Shown: one piece after another, positions 33,477-42,372 of the stretch
Layout of the letters: the number at the start of each line of letters is the position of its first letter
Position numbering within the stretch: the stretch's first letter is position 1
Source of the DNA: Paraburkholderia bannensis NBRC 103871
Lineage (GTDB): Bacteria; Pseudomonadota; Gammaproteobacteria; Burkholderiales; Burkholderiaceae
DNA: 64,000 nucleotides
Reading direction: 5' to 3'
Assembly: GCF_000685015.1 (NCBI RefSeq)
Contig: NZ_BAYA01000013.1
Coordinates: 124,001 to 188,000, forward strand
The notes under the pieces: generated by a model
Told to the model about the DNA's origin: nothing
Database searches by the model: none
The model's input: the letters and a program-made list of their open reading frames with translations, nothing else
Made by a program: the position numbers and the translations under genes

Positions 33477-34457
33477 ATGAAGACGACACGAAGCGCCTCA
33501 TGCAAGCCATCGATTCGCAAGTCATTGATTGGCATTGCGATGTTTTGTTGTTTTGCCCCATTCGCTCACGCGGAGGTGTACACCGCGCCGAACGGATCCG
33601 CACCGCCGCAAACCGAGGAGACCCAACCCAACGGCGCGGCACCCACCGCGAAGCAGATCCAGGCCGACGACGGCGCACCGCCGCTAGTCTGGAACGACAC
33701 CTATGTGGGCTATCGCTATGGCCGCGATTTCCACTACCCAGGCGTGGCCGACAAGGTCGCGCAGAACATTGGCTACCTCACGACCATCGGCGGCTTCCGT
33801 TACGGCAGCTACGCGTTCAACGTCGACTACCTGGTGTCGAACTCGGCGAACCCGGAAGCGGGCGGCCCTTCCCAGGGCGGTGCGCAGGAAGTCTATAGCG
33901 TCGGACGCGTCGAGCTGAGCGCAGGCAAGATTCTCGGCCGCTCGGTCGGCTATGGTTTCGTGCGCGATCTGGGCGCGACGATCGGCTATGAATTCGGCGT
34001 GAAGAACGATGCCTATGCGCAGCGCGCGCGTATGCTCGTGTTCGGCCCGACGGTCGAGTTTGCCATTCCGCACGGCTTCTGGAACCTGACGGTGGGCGGT
34101 CGCACGGAAAGCAATCACAACGGCATTGCGGGCGTGGATATCCACTTTCATACTGCGTGGCACATTGAAAGTTCGTGGCTCGTGCCGTTCCGCGTCGCGA
34201 AGGTGCCGTTCGAATTTCGCGGCTTCGCGAGCATGACGGGGCCGAAGGGTCGCGACGGTTTCAATACCGAAACCACGACCGAAATCCTTACGCGCATTTC
34301 GCTGCTGGCCGATGTCGGCTCGTTCGTCGGGCACCCGCGCACGGCGTATGTGGGTGTGGGTTACGAGTACTGGCACAACATGTACGGCACGCCGTCGAGC
34401 GAAACGGTCAGCACGAAAACCTCTGCACCGATGGTGATGGCCGAACTGCACTTCTGA
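33477..34457 (+). CDS. Outer-membrane beta-barrel protein, Tsx-like
   Basis: A 326-residue protein starting at 33477 with GGAGACA upstream. The signal peptide ends FAPFAHA, followed by a flexible proline-rich segment (SAPPQTEETQPNGAAP) and a barrel whose strands begin WNDTYVGYRYGRDF and end in the C-terminal Phe of MVMAELHF. The WNDTYVGYRYG start recalls nucleoside-specific channels, but identity is not certain. It is divergent from the TolB-like gene; a strong terminator follows. Likely an uptake channel for a small solute. Confidence 0.65.
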   Translation: MKTTRSASCKPSIRKSLIGIAMFCCFAPFAHAEVYTAPNGSAPPQTEETQPNGAAPTAKQIQADDGAPPLVWNDTYVGYRYGRDFHYPGVADKVAQNIGYLTTIGGFRYGSYAFNVDYLVSNSANPEAGGPSQGGAQEVYSVGRVELSAGKILGRSVGYGFVRDLGATIGYEFGVKNDAYAQRARMLVFGPTVEFAIPHGFWNLTVGGRTESNHNGIAGVDIHFHTAWHIESSWLVPFRVAKVPFEFRGFASMTGPKGRDGFNTETTTEILTRISLLADVGSFVGHPRTAYVGVGYEYWHNMYGTPSSETVSTKTSAPMVMAELHF

Positions 34458-34493
34458 TCGCCAAGATCGCCATAATCGACGTGTAAACGAAAT

Positions 34494-34526
34494 ACGGCGG
34501 CCGGTTTCCCGGCCGCCGTGTTTTTT
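34494..34526 (+). terminator. Strong terminator between convergent genes
   Basis: ACGGCGGCCGG (34494-34504) and CCGGCCGCCGT (34509-34519) form an 11-bp stem with a 4-nt loop, followed by GTTTTTTG. It ends the outer-membrane barrel transcript. Confidence 0.92.
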
Positions 34527-34547
34527 GTCGCTATACAAATCGCGTGA

Positions 34548-35969
34548 TTACGCTTCCAGTTGCTCCAGCACTTTCCCCTTGGTTTCGATCCCAAGGAAAT
34601 GCACGGTGATGGCCGCGAGGAACGGCACCGCTGCGAGAATGTAGAACGCGATATCCAGATGGCCGCCGATCATCGTCTTCGACACGATGGTCGGCGCGAA
34701 GATCGCCGCTACCTTCAGCCACGCGCCGCCCATGCCGCAACCCATCGCGCGGATGCTCGTCGGATAAAGCTCCGGCGTATACACGTAGGCGGTGATGAAG
34801 CCGCTTGCCAGCAGGCCCAGCGCCAGCGCGCAGAGCATCGCCACCACGTAGACCGACATCGAGTGGCACACGCCCGCCAGTGCCAGCGACACCGCGCACA
34901 GCAGGAACGACACGTTGATGATGGGCTTGCGTCCCACCTTGTCCACCAGCAGCGCGCAGGTCAACGAACCCACCACGCCCAGCACCGAAGCCGCCACCGC
35001 GAGATTCAGCGCCAGTTGCAGCGGCGCGTGATAGACCGTGCGATAGATCGTCGGCAGCCACGTCGACAGGCCGTACTGAATGAAGCCGCAGGTCATCCAC
35101 AGCATCGCCACGGCCAGCGTGCGCTTCAGATAGGCCTGGCCAAACAGGTCTTTCACGCTGCGCTTGGGATGGCGTTTGGCCATCGCGTCGAATTCCGCGG
35201 CGTTCGTGACCGGCGGCAGCGGGCCCTTTGCGGTGCGCTCGAACGCGTGCACGGCGGCATCAGCGTCGGCCAGGCGTTCGCGTTCGGCGAGCCAGCGCGG
35301 CGATTCCGGCACGAGCTTGCGCAGCACGAAGAACAGCACGAGCGGCATGCCGCCGATGAAGTACATCGCCTGCCAGCCAAAGCGCGGCACGATCCATGCG
35401 CCCAGCGCATTCGACGCCAGCAGCCCGATCGGGAACACGATCTCGTAGAGGAGAACGAAGCGTCCACGGCCATGCGCGCGGCTGACCTCGTTGATATACG
35501 TTGCGGCCACCGGCAATTCGCCGCCCAGCCCGAAGCCCTGGATCACGCGCAGCGCCGCGAACACCGCGAAGCTCGGCGCGAAGCCGCAGGCAATGCTGGT
35601 CACGCCGATGATGCCCGAGCTCCACGCAATGGCGCGCACGCGGCCATGACGTTCCGCTAGCCACGGAAACAGGAATGCGCCAAACAACTGTCCGACCGAC
35701 CCGGAGGCGATCAGGAAACCGATCTCCCAGGGCGTGAGCTGCCACTTCTGGATCAGGATCGGCAGGGTCGCCGCAATGGCGATCACGTCGAAACCGTCGA
35801 AGAACGTGGCAAGGCCGATCAGGATGCGGGCGCGCACCTGCATGGCGTTGGTCGGCAGCCGTTCGAGGCGCGCGATGATCGAGCCGCGCGTGAGCGGCTC
35901 GCGCACGGGCGTCTCGTCGAGCGCAGCGGCCGCGCCGCTATGGCCGAATGAAGTATCGAGGGTTCTCAT
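34548..35969 (-). CDS. MFS transporter, aromatic acid:H+ symporter (AAHS) type
   Basis: A 473-residue permease. LATFFDGFDVIAIAATLPIL in helix 1 matches the GFDxx motif of AAHS transporters (PcaK, BenK), FPWLAERHGRVRA is the loop 2-3 motif and PESPRWLAERERLADADAA the central loop. It ends cluster 2, 57 nt after the reductase gene, and is the obvious importer for the aromatic substrate of that cluster. Confidence 0.9.
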   Translation of the reverse strand: MRTLDTSFGHSGAAAALDETPVREPLTRGSIIARLERLPTNAMQVRARILIGLATFFDGFDVIAIAATLPILIQKWQLTPWEIGFLIASGSVGQLFGAFLFPWLAERHGRVRAIAWSSGIIGVTSIACGFAPSFAVFAALRVIQGFGLGGELPVAATYINEVSRAHGRGRFVLLYEIVFPIGLLASNALGAWIVPRFGWQAMYFIGGMPLVLFFVLRKLVPESPRWLAERERLADADAAVHAFERTAKGPLPPVTNAAEFDAMAKRHPKRSVKDLFGQAYLKRTLAVAMLWMTCGFIQYGLSTWLPTIYRTVYHAPLQLALNLAVAASVLGVVGSLTCALLVDKVGRKPIINVSFLLCAVSLALAGVCHSMSVYVVAMLCALALGLLASGFITAYVYTPELYPTSIRAMGCGMGGAWLKVAAIFAPTIVSKTMIGGHLDIAFYILAAVPFLAAITVHFLGIETKGKVLEQLEA

Positions 35970-36026
35970 GCCTGTGGTCCCGTCCCGTATTTCGCTTGTA
36001 TCGCTTGTGGGTCGCTTGAGGGCGCT

Positions 36027-37265
36027 CTACGCGAGCGCCTTGCCGGTGTCGACCAGCGCCGCGATGTCCACCGCGCGGCCCTGGTTCATCCATTTGCGCG
36101 CCAGTTTCAGGTCGCGCGCCGAGTTGATGGCGATGACGCCGCGCAGGTGCCCGTCCTCCACGAAGAACAGCGTCGCGCGCTTGTCTTCGAGGCTGCCGCG
36201 CAATGCGGGAGTCGCGCCTGCCGGAATCTCGCCGAGAATCTGCAGGTTCACGTCGTACTGATCCGACCAGAACCACGGGATCTCCGCATATGGCGTCTTC
36301 ACGCCGAGCACCGCTTTGGCCGCGGCAATCGCCTGGTTCTGCGCGTTGGCCCACGATTCCAGCCGCACGCGGCGCTTGAGCCACGCGTTCGGATGATTGG
36401 CCACGTCGCCGCAGGCAAAAATATCGGAATCCGAAGTTTGTCCGAATTCGTCGACGACAATGCCGTCCTGCACGTCGAGACCCGCCGCTTCGGCAATCGC
36501 CGTGTGAGGCGCGAGACCAATGCCGGCAACCGCAAAGTCCGCGTCGAGCGTGCTGCCGTCCGCGAAGGTCGCGCGCACGCCGTCACCGTGGTCGTCGAGC
36601 GACACGAGCTGCGCATTCAGGCGGATATCCACGCCGTTCGCACTGTGCAAGTCGAGCAGGAACTGCGAAACCTCGTTCGGCAGCGAACGTGCGCACAGAC
36701 GCGGCGCACCTTCGATCACCGTGGCCGCCACGCCGAGCTTGCGCGCGGTCGCCGCCACTTCCAGGCCGATCCAGCCGCCGCCCACCACCAGCACGCGCTG
36801 GCTGCGGCGCAGGCGCTCGCCCAGCGCCATCGCCTCGTCGAGCGTGCGCAGATAGGTCACGTGCGCGCTCTTCGCAATGTTCGCAGGCAGCTTGCGCGCC
36901 GCGCCGCCGGTGGCGATCACGAGGCGGTCGTACTTCACCTCGCGGCCCGAACGCGTCGTTACCGTGCGAGTGGCGCGGTCGATCGCGGTGGCACAGTCGG
37001 GCTGCCACGCTTCGATATCGAGCGCAGCGAATTCGTCGGGCTTCGTGATGCGCACGGTTTCGATATCGGCTTCGCCTGCGAGCACCGCTTTCGACAGCGG
37101 CGGACGCTCGTACGGCAGGTGCGTTTCGTCGGCGATCATCACGAGACGGCCCGCGTAGCCTTCCTGGCGCAGCGTCTTGACGACCCAGCCCGCGGCCTGG
37201 CCGCCGCCGATCACGACGACGGTCTTCGGTGCATCGACTGCGTCCGCTTGAATCGATTCGCTCAT
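36027..37265 (-). CDS. FAD/NAD-dependent ferredoxin reductase of a Rieske oxygenase
   Basis: A 412-residue reductase of the BphA4/HcaD type. VVIGGGQAAGWVVKTLR at about residue 17 binds FAD, VLVVGGGWIGLEVAATARKLG near 160 binds NADH, and SDIFACGDVANHPN is the second FAD motif. It passes electrons from NADH to the Rieske ferredoxin encoded at 47850. Overlap of ATGA with the extradiol gene couples their translation. It is far from the ferredoxin and alpha-subunit genes but is on the same strand in the same array. Confidence 0.9.
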   Translation of the reverse strand: MSESIQADAVDAPKTVVVIGGGQAAGWVVKTLRQEGYAGRLVMIADETHLPYERPPLSKAVLAGEADIETVRITKPDEFAALDIEAWQPDCATAIDRATRTVTTRSGREVKYDRLVIATGGAARKLPANIAKSAHVTYLRTLDEAMALGERLRRSQRVLVVGGGWIGLEVAATARKLGVAATVIEGAPRLCARSLPNEVSQFLLDLHSANGVDIRLNAQLVSLDDHGDGVRATFADGSTLDADFAVAGIGLAPHTAIAEAAGLDVQDGIVVDEFGQTSDSDIFACGDVANHPNAWLKRRVRLESWANAQNQAIAAAKAVLGVKTPYAEIPWFWSDQYDVNLQILGEIPAGATPALRGSLEDKRATLFFVEDGHLRGVIAINSARDLKLARKWMNQGRAVDIAALVDTGKALA

Positions 37266-38224
37266 GATTTACGCTCCGTCATGAACTTGCCCTTCGGCGC
37301 TTCGGCGTTTTTCTGGCGACGCGTATTGCCGTCCAGGCCGCCGTCGATGGCCCACTCCGCAAACACGGTGGGGCCCGGTTCGAAGTCACGCGGCTCCCAT
37401 TCGGGCGTGAGCTGGTCTTCGTCGGCGTAATACTCGATCAGGCCGCCCGCCGGGTTCTTGAAGTACCAGAAGTAAGCCGACGACACCGGATGACGGCCCG
37501 GGCCAAGCTGCGTCGTCCAGCCGCAACGGCTGATATGCAGACCGCCGCCAAACACCTCATGGATATCGCGCACCGTGAAGGCGACGTGATTGAGGCCCTT
37601 CTTGCCGTCGGGCAGCGCGAGCAGGAACAGGTCGTGGTGGCCGCCGTGCGGCGCGCAGCGCATGAACGCGCCGCGATTCGGGTAACGATCCGAGGTCTCA
37701 AAGCCGAGCACCTCGTGATAGAACTTTTCCTGTTCCGCGAGGCAGTTCGTGAAGAACACCACATGGCCGACTTCGACCGGTTCCGCGCGCTCATAGATCG
37801 GCGACGGCGTATCGACGCGCAGCGTCTGGCCCCACACGTTCGAAGGCGAGCCTTGCACGTCGATCTCGCGCTTGCGCGTGACTTCAATGCGAATCGCCAT
37901 ACCCGCAGGGTCGAAACAGCCAACGCCCTTGTCATCGCTGTAATAGCCGGGCTGGCCTTTCAGGCGCTCGCGCAATGCGTCGAGTTCTTCACCCGTCGCC
38001 ACGCCCCACACCACTTCGCGCAGCGTCGGGCCTTCTTCGAAGGCGGCGGGCAGCGATGCGTCGTTCGCATCGGCCACCAGCACCGTGCAGCCGTTGAGCG
38101 TCTCGAAGCGGGCGCGCGTTTCGTCGTGCGCGGTCTCCTTCATGCCCCAGTCCGCGAAAAAGCGGCGGCAGGTGTCGAGATCCGTCACGCCGTAGGTAAT
38201 CTGTTCAATGCCGAGAATCGTCAT
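37262..38224 (-). CDS. VOC-family (type I) extradiol dioxygenase
   Basis: A 320-residue protein with two vicinal-oxygen-chelate modules. The C-terminal module carries the 2-His-1-Glu iron site: VGHVVFF (His about 157), LNHVAFTV (His about 219) and GGLIEYYADE (Glu about 276). The N-terminal module (IEQITYGVTDLDTC) is non-catalytic. It should cleave a catecholic ring next to the diol. The C-terminal tail (RRQKNAEAPKGKF) is basic. It is followed immediately by the reductase. Relatives act on 2,3-dihydroxybiphenyl-like or substituted catechols; the real substrate is unknown. Confidence 0.85.
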   Translation of the reverse strand: MTILGIEQITYGVTDLDTCRRFFADWGMKETAHDETRARFETLNGCTVLVADANDASLPAAFEEGPTLREVVWGVATGEELDALRERLKGQPGYYSDDKGVGCFDPAGMAIRIEVTRKREIDVQGSPSNVWGQTLRVDTPSPIYERAEPVEVGHVVFFTNCLAEQEKFYHEVLGFETSDRYPNRGAFMRCAPHGGHHDLFLLALPDGKKGLNHVAFTVRDIHEVFGGGLHISRCGWTTQLGPGRHPVSSAYFWYFKNPAGGLIEYYADEDQLTPEWEPRDFEPGPTVFAEWAIDGGLDGNTRRQKNAEAPKGKFMTERKS

Positions 38225-38248
38225 GTTTCTTGCTCCGTGCGCGTGCGT

Positions 38249-39742
38249 TCAGGCGTTGGCCCAGGGCAGCGGCGCGTCGTTCAAGCCCCAGTAGAGGCTC
38301 TTTTGCTGCATATATTCGCGAATGCCAAGCCGGCCTTTCTCGCGGCCCATGCCGCTTTCCTTCCAGCCCGAGAACGGCGTGGAAATCGAGAACAGCTTGT
38401 ACGTATTGATCCAGACGGTGCCCGCGTCGAGCTTGCGCGCCACGCGCCATGCGCGTTTGTAATCGCGCGTCCAGATGCCGGCGGCAAGGCCGAACACGCT
38501 GTCGTTCGCTTCTTCGATCAGTGCGGCTTCGTCGTCGAAGGGCATGGCCACCAGCACCGGCCCGAAAATCTCTTCCTGGCAGATACGGGCGCTGTTTTTC
38601 AGGCCTTCCAGAATCGTCGGCTGATAGAAGAAGCCGTCTTCGCGCTGCTCGCCCACTGGACGCTCGCCGCCGCACAGCAGGCGGCCGCCTTCTTCAAGGC
38701 CGATGGCAACATAACGCTCGACCGACTCGCGATGCTTCGCGGTGATGAGCGGGCCCATCTGCGTGTTTTCGCTCGACGGGTCGCCCACGCGCAACTTGCG
38801 CGCGCCTTCCACCAGACGCTTCATAAACGCGTCGTAAATCGAACGCTGCACGAAGAGGCGCGAGCCCGCGATGCACGCTTCGCCCGACGAGCTGAAAATA
38901 CCGTACAGCACGCCGTTGACGGCGTGGTCGAGATCCGCGTCTTCGAACACGATGGTCGGCGACTTGCCGCCCAGTTCGAGCGACACCGGCATGAGCTTGT
39001 CCGCGGCGATGCGCGCGATGCCGCGGCCCACTTCCGTGCCGCCCGTGAACGACACTTTCCTGACGAGCGGGTGGCGCACCAGCACGTCGCCGATCACCGA
39101 GCCCTTGCCCGGCAGCACGCTCACGATGCCCTTGGGCACACCGGCTTCTTCGCAGATGCGTGCGAGCGCCAGCGAAATCAGCGGCGTGACTTCGGCGGGC
39201 TTGAGCACCACCGCGTTGCCGCCCGCAAGTGCGGGTGCGAGCTTCTGCGCATCCGATGCGATCGGCGAGTTCCACGGCGTAATGGCCGCGATCACGCCAA
39301 TCGGCTCGTACACGCTCATCGTCAGGTAGTCGCCGCGCGATGGCGTGACTTCTTCGTCGAGCGTTTCCAGGCAGGCCGCGAAATAGCGGAACGTGTTGGC
39401 GGCGCTCGCCACCAGCACGCGCGTTTCCTTGATCGGCTTGCCGTTGTCGCGACGCTGCAACTGTGCGAGCGCTTCGTGGCGCTGCATGATGAGGTCGGCG
39501 ATGCGATAGAGCACGAGCGCGCGCAGATGCGGCTTCATGGTGGCCCATTCGCCGTGCTTCCATGCGGCGTGCGCCTTTTCCACTGCTTCGGCGGCGTCTT
39601 CGGCGCTCGCCGTCGAGACCTCCATGTTGAGCGACTGGTCAGCCGGATAAACGCTCGCGAACGGCGCGGCGCGGCCCTGGCGCCATTCGCCGCCGATCAA
39701 AATATCGCCGTTCGGGACGAGGCTCGTATCGAAGGGAGTCAT
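38249..39742 (-). CDS. NAD-dependent aldehyde dehydrogenase
   Basis: A 497-residue ALDH of the betaine aldehyde/hydroxymuconic semialdehyde group. TPWNSPIASDAQKLAPALA, the Glu of VSLELGGKSP and the Cys of SSSGEACIAGSR are the catalytic landmarks; EEIFGPVL and GMGREKGRLGI are typical C-terminal motifs. The start at 39742 (MTPFDTSLVP) is supported by alignment to the family, the ribosome-binding site being weak. In cluster 2 it could oxidise a side-chain aldehyde made by the TPP enzyme or a ring-cleavage semialdehyde. Confidence 0.88.
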   Translation of the reverse strand: MTPFDTSLVPNGDILIGGEWRQGRAAPFASVYPADQSLNMEVSTASAEDAAEAVEKAHAAWKHGEWATMKPHLRALVLYRIADLIMQRHEALAQLQRRDNGKPIKETRVLVASAANTFRYFAACLETLDEEVTPSRGDYLTMSVYEPIGVIAAITPWNSPIASDAQKLAPALAGGNAVVLKPAEVTPLISLALARICEEAGVPKGIVSVLPGKGSVIGDVLVRHPLVRKVSFTGGTEVGRGIARIAADKLMPVSLELGGKSPTIVFEDADLDHAVNGVLYGIFSSSGEACIAGSRLFVQRSIYDAFMKRLVEGARKLRVGDPSSENTQMGPLITAKHRESVERYVAIGLEEGGRLLCGGERPVGEQREDGFFYQPTILEGLKNSARICQEEIFGPVLVAMPFDDEAALIEEANDSVFGLAAGIWTRDYKRAWRVARKLDAGTVWINTYKLFSISTPFSGWKESGMGREKGRLGIREYMQQKSLYWGLNDAPLPWANA

Positions 39743-39887
39743 ATCAGAGGTCTCTCTGTTTCTAGTGCCTGCGATGCGGTGCTGCTTCATTCGCACCACA
39801 CGCATCGCATTCCATCACGACAAAAAACGCTTGTTTTAAAGCTGCCTTAATACTGCTTTGGAACTGCTTTAAAACCTCTATCGAGCG

Positions 39888-40721
39888 TCAGATCACGCAG
39901 CGCGCCGCCCGGTTGCGCAGCGCACGGATCGCGCTGTACGCGGTGAGCGCCGACGTCTTCGGGTTGTCGGGCAGCGGCTTGCCGCTCATTTCCAGCGACA
40001 TTTCGCCGAACGCGCCGCGCGCCACGATGCGGTGCACGTTGCGCTCGACCGCCGGATCGGCAATCAGGCGCACCGTCGTCTGGTCGAGGCCGAGGCCCGC
40101 GAGTGCAATCGTCGCCGCCACGTTGGCGTTCTTCGGAAAGAGCCGCGCCGCTTCGCGCGCGCTGCCTTCGAAGATCACCTGCTCTTTCGTGAGCGTGCGC
40201 AGGTCGCAGACCTTTTCCGCAGGCGTATCGAGCCAGCCCAGCGGCGGCTTGCGGCCCGTGTACAGCACCTCGTCGAGGCCGCCGAGCTTGGCCGCCGACA
40301 GCGCATCGATGCCGCCGATGGCGCCCGAGAGCAGCGTGAGCGTCGCATCGCCTTCGTCTGCCGCGAGCGACAGGCGCTCCAGCAGGTCGAGGTCGGAGAG
40401 CGCGCCAATCGACGCCACCGCGCAGTCGGTGCCACGTTGCAGCAGCGGCACGACGTGATCGACGAGCGCCGCGTGGCCCGCGCATTCCAGCGCGAACTGC
40501 GGCTTCGACGACAGCAGGCTCACGGACGAGACCACTTCCACCGACGCGTCGACCTGCTTGCGCACGTCGTCGGCGTGGTGCTCGGGCACGATCACATGCG
40601 AGACGTGCACGAGCGGGTCGGCCGCGACCGCGCGATAAACGGTCTGGCCAATCGCGCCAAAGCCGATCATCGCGATGTCGATGGGCGCGTGCTGCGCGTG
40701 ACTCGCGTGGCCGTTATGCAT
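39888..40721 (-). CDS. Aspartate dehydrogenase-like protein (NadX family)
   Basis: A 277-residue two-domain protein. IAMIGFGAIGQTVYRAVAAD is the Rossmann NAD(P) motif, and the second domain contains LLSGAIGGIDALSAAKLGG, KNANVAATIALAGLGLDQ and GAFGEMSLEMSGKPLP, which match L-aspartate dehydrogenases (DUF108). These interconvert aspartate and oxaloacetate with ammonia. There are no NAD-biosynthesis neighbours (nadA, nadC), so a role in catabolism of an amino- or imino-acid intermediate is more likely (inference). It overlaps the TPP-enzyme stop by 8 nt. Confidence 0.82.
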   Translation of the reverse strand: MHNGHASHAQHAPIDIAMIGFGAIGQTVYRAVAADPLVHVSHVIVPEHHADDVRKQVDASVEVVSSVSLLSSKPQFALECAGHAALVDHVVPLLQRGTDCAVASIGALSDLDLLERLSLAADEGDATLTLLSGAIGGIDALSAAKLGGLDEVLYTGRKPPLGWLDTPAEKVCDLRTLTKEQVIFEGSAREAARLFPKNANVAATIALAGLGLDQTTVRLIADPAVERNVHRIVARGAFGEMSLEMSGKPLPDNPKTSALTAYSAIRALRNRAARCVI

Positions 40722-42372
40722 GTTCCGGCTCCTCTTTGCGCACCGGCGGGCCGGCGAACACGGCTTCGAAGCTGCCCACGGCCTTCATGTCCACTTCGAG
40801 CAGCACAGGGCCCTCGAACGCCATGCCTTCGGCGATCAGCGCATCGGCGTTGTCGAGCGACGAGAGGCGATAGTGCTTGAGGCCCAGGCTCGCGCAGAAC
40901 TGCGAGAACTCCGGCTGGTGCAGGTCGACGAACATGCGGCGGCCGCCGTACTGCGCGTCCTGGATGTTGCGGATCACGCCGTAGCACTGGTCGTTCATCA
41001 GCACGATCATGACGTTGGCCTTTTCCTGCACGGCCGTGGCGAGTTCGCCGACGTTGACCATCAGGCCGCCGTCGCCCACCAGGCACACGGTCTTGGCCGC
41101 CGAATTCGCAAGCGCCGCGCCAATGCCCATCTGCATGCCCTGGCCGATGCCGCCGCCCAGCGCGTGCACGCCCGCACGCGGCGTGAAGATCTTCAGCAGG
41201 CGGTTGCCCCACGTGCTGTTCGAAATCGTGACGTCGCGCACCCAGTTGTAGTCGCGGCCCACGGCGCGTTGCAGCGCTTCGACGAGGCGGCGGTACGGGC
41301 CGAGACCCTTGGCCGATTCCTCGACAGCCGTGTCGCGCGCAGCGGCCAGATCGGCGTGGAATTGCGGATCGACCTTGAGCTTGTTTTCAAGGCGCGTGGC
41401 GAGTGCGTCGAGCACGCGCGCAGCGTCGCCGTGCACGAACAGCGCGTTGCGGTAGCCGCGGTTATCGGCCAGCGCATCGGCGTCCACACGGTACAGCGGC
41501 TGCGGCAGGCCGAGTTTGTACTTGAGCGTTTCGTTGCCGCGCAGGCGCGAGCCCACCACCAGCATCGCGTCGCAGGTCTTGTAGAAGCGCTCGACCGACG
41601 CGCTCACGTTGAACGCGCCCAGCGTCGCCGGATGATCTTCCGGCAGCACGCCACGACCCTGCACGCTCGTCACCACGCCAAAGCCCAGCGCCACGAGGCG
41701 CTCGACCGCTGCGCGCGCGTGACGCGTGCCGCCGCCCAGCCACAGCAGCGGGCGCTTTGCCTTTGCCAGTTCGTTCGCCAGTTGCTCGACACGTGCTTCG
41801 TCGTGCGTGAGCGTCGTCAGATGCGGCGCGCCCAGGTCGGCGGGCCAGTCGGTCAGTGCCGCCTGGATGTCGATGGGGATCTCGACGCTGACGGGGCCGC
41901 TCGGCGCGGTCTGCGCGACGCGCACGGCTTCGCGGATCGTCGGCAGCGCGGTCTCGACCGAGCGCACGCGGAACGCGGCCTTCGAGATCGACTGGAGCAT
42001 CGACAGTTGATCCGGCGCTTCGTGGATGTACGCGAGATCCTGGTCGAGGTATTCGGTCTCGATCTGGCCGGTGATGTGCAGCAGCGCCGTGCCTGCCGTG
42101 AGGGCTTCGACCATCGCGCCCGCGGCGTTGCCCGCCGCCGTGCCCGTGCTCGTGAACGCCACGCCGAGGCCGCCGGAGACACGCGCGAGGCCGTCGGCCA
42201 TGTTGACCGCGCCGGCTTCGCCGCGCGCGCCCACATAGCGGATCTTGCCGCGCACGCCGATGGCGTCGAGGATCGGCATGTTGTGGATCGAAATCACGCC
42301 AAAGGCGGTTTGGACTCCACATTGTTCGAGGAAGGCGGCGATCAGTTCGCCGACGGTGGTTTGCTTAGACAT
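40714..42372 (-). CDS. Thiamine pyrophosphate-dependent enzyme, 2-oxo acid decarboxylase-like
   Basis: A 552-residue TPP enzyme starting at 42372 (MSKQTTVGELI), with GGAGG upstream inside the SDR gene. The catalytic Glu is in VGARGEAGAVNMADGLAR, and the TPP motif GDGGLMVNVGELATAVQ...MNDQCYG lies in the C-terminal third. It resembles acetolactate synthase and benzoylformate decarboxylase families but is distant from the TPP enzyme at 29269. Combined with the downstream aldehyde dehydrogenase it could shorten a 2-oxo acid side chain. It overlaps the SDR gene by 8 nt and the dehydrogenase-like gene by 8 nt. Confidence 0.82.
   Translation of the reverse strand: MSKQTTVGELIAAFLEQCGVQTAFGVISIHNMPILDAIGVRGKIRYVGARGEAGAVNMADGLARVSGGLGVAFTSTGTAAGNAAGAMVEALTAGTALLHITGQIETEYLDQDLAYIHEAPDQLSMLQSISKAAFRVRSVETALPTIREAVRVAQTAPSGPVSVEIPIDIQAALTDWPADLGAPHLTTLTHDEARVEQLANELAKAKRPLLWLGGGTRHARAAVERLVALGFGVVTSVQGRGVLPEDHPATLGAFNVSASVERFYKTCDAMLVVGSRLRGNETLKYKLGLPQPLYRVDADALADNRGYRNALFVHGDAARVLDALATRLENKLKVDPQFHADLAAARDTAVEESAKGLGPYRRLVEALQRAVGRDYNWVRDVTISNSTWGNRLLKIFTPRAGVHALGGGIGQGMQMGIGAALANSAAKTVCLVGDGGLMVNVGELATAVQEKANVMIVLMNDQCYGVIRNIQDAQYGGRRMFVDLHQPEFSQFCASLGLKHYRLSSLDNADALIAEGMAFEGPVLLEVDMKAVGSFEAVFAGPPVRKEEPEHA

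Noticed and set aside
37490..39850. Plus-strand open frame of about 786 codons
   Set aside because: Antisense to the VOC dioxygenase and aldehyde dehydrogenase genes and rich in Arg/His/Ala; those genes have intact active sites.
39888..40721. Aspartate-dehydrogenase homologue as part of NAD synthesis
   Set aside because: No nadA, nadB or nadC genes nearby; translational coupling is to catabolic genes.
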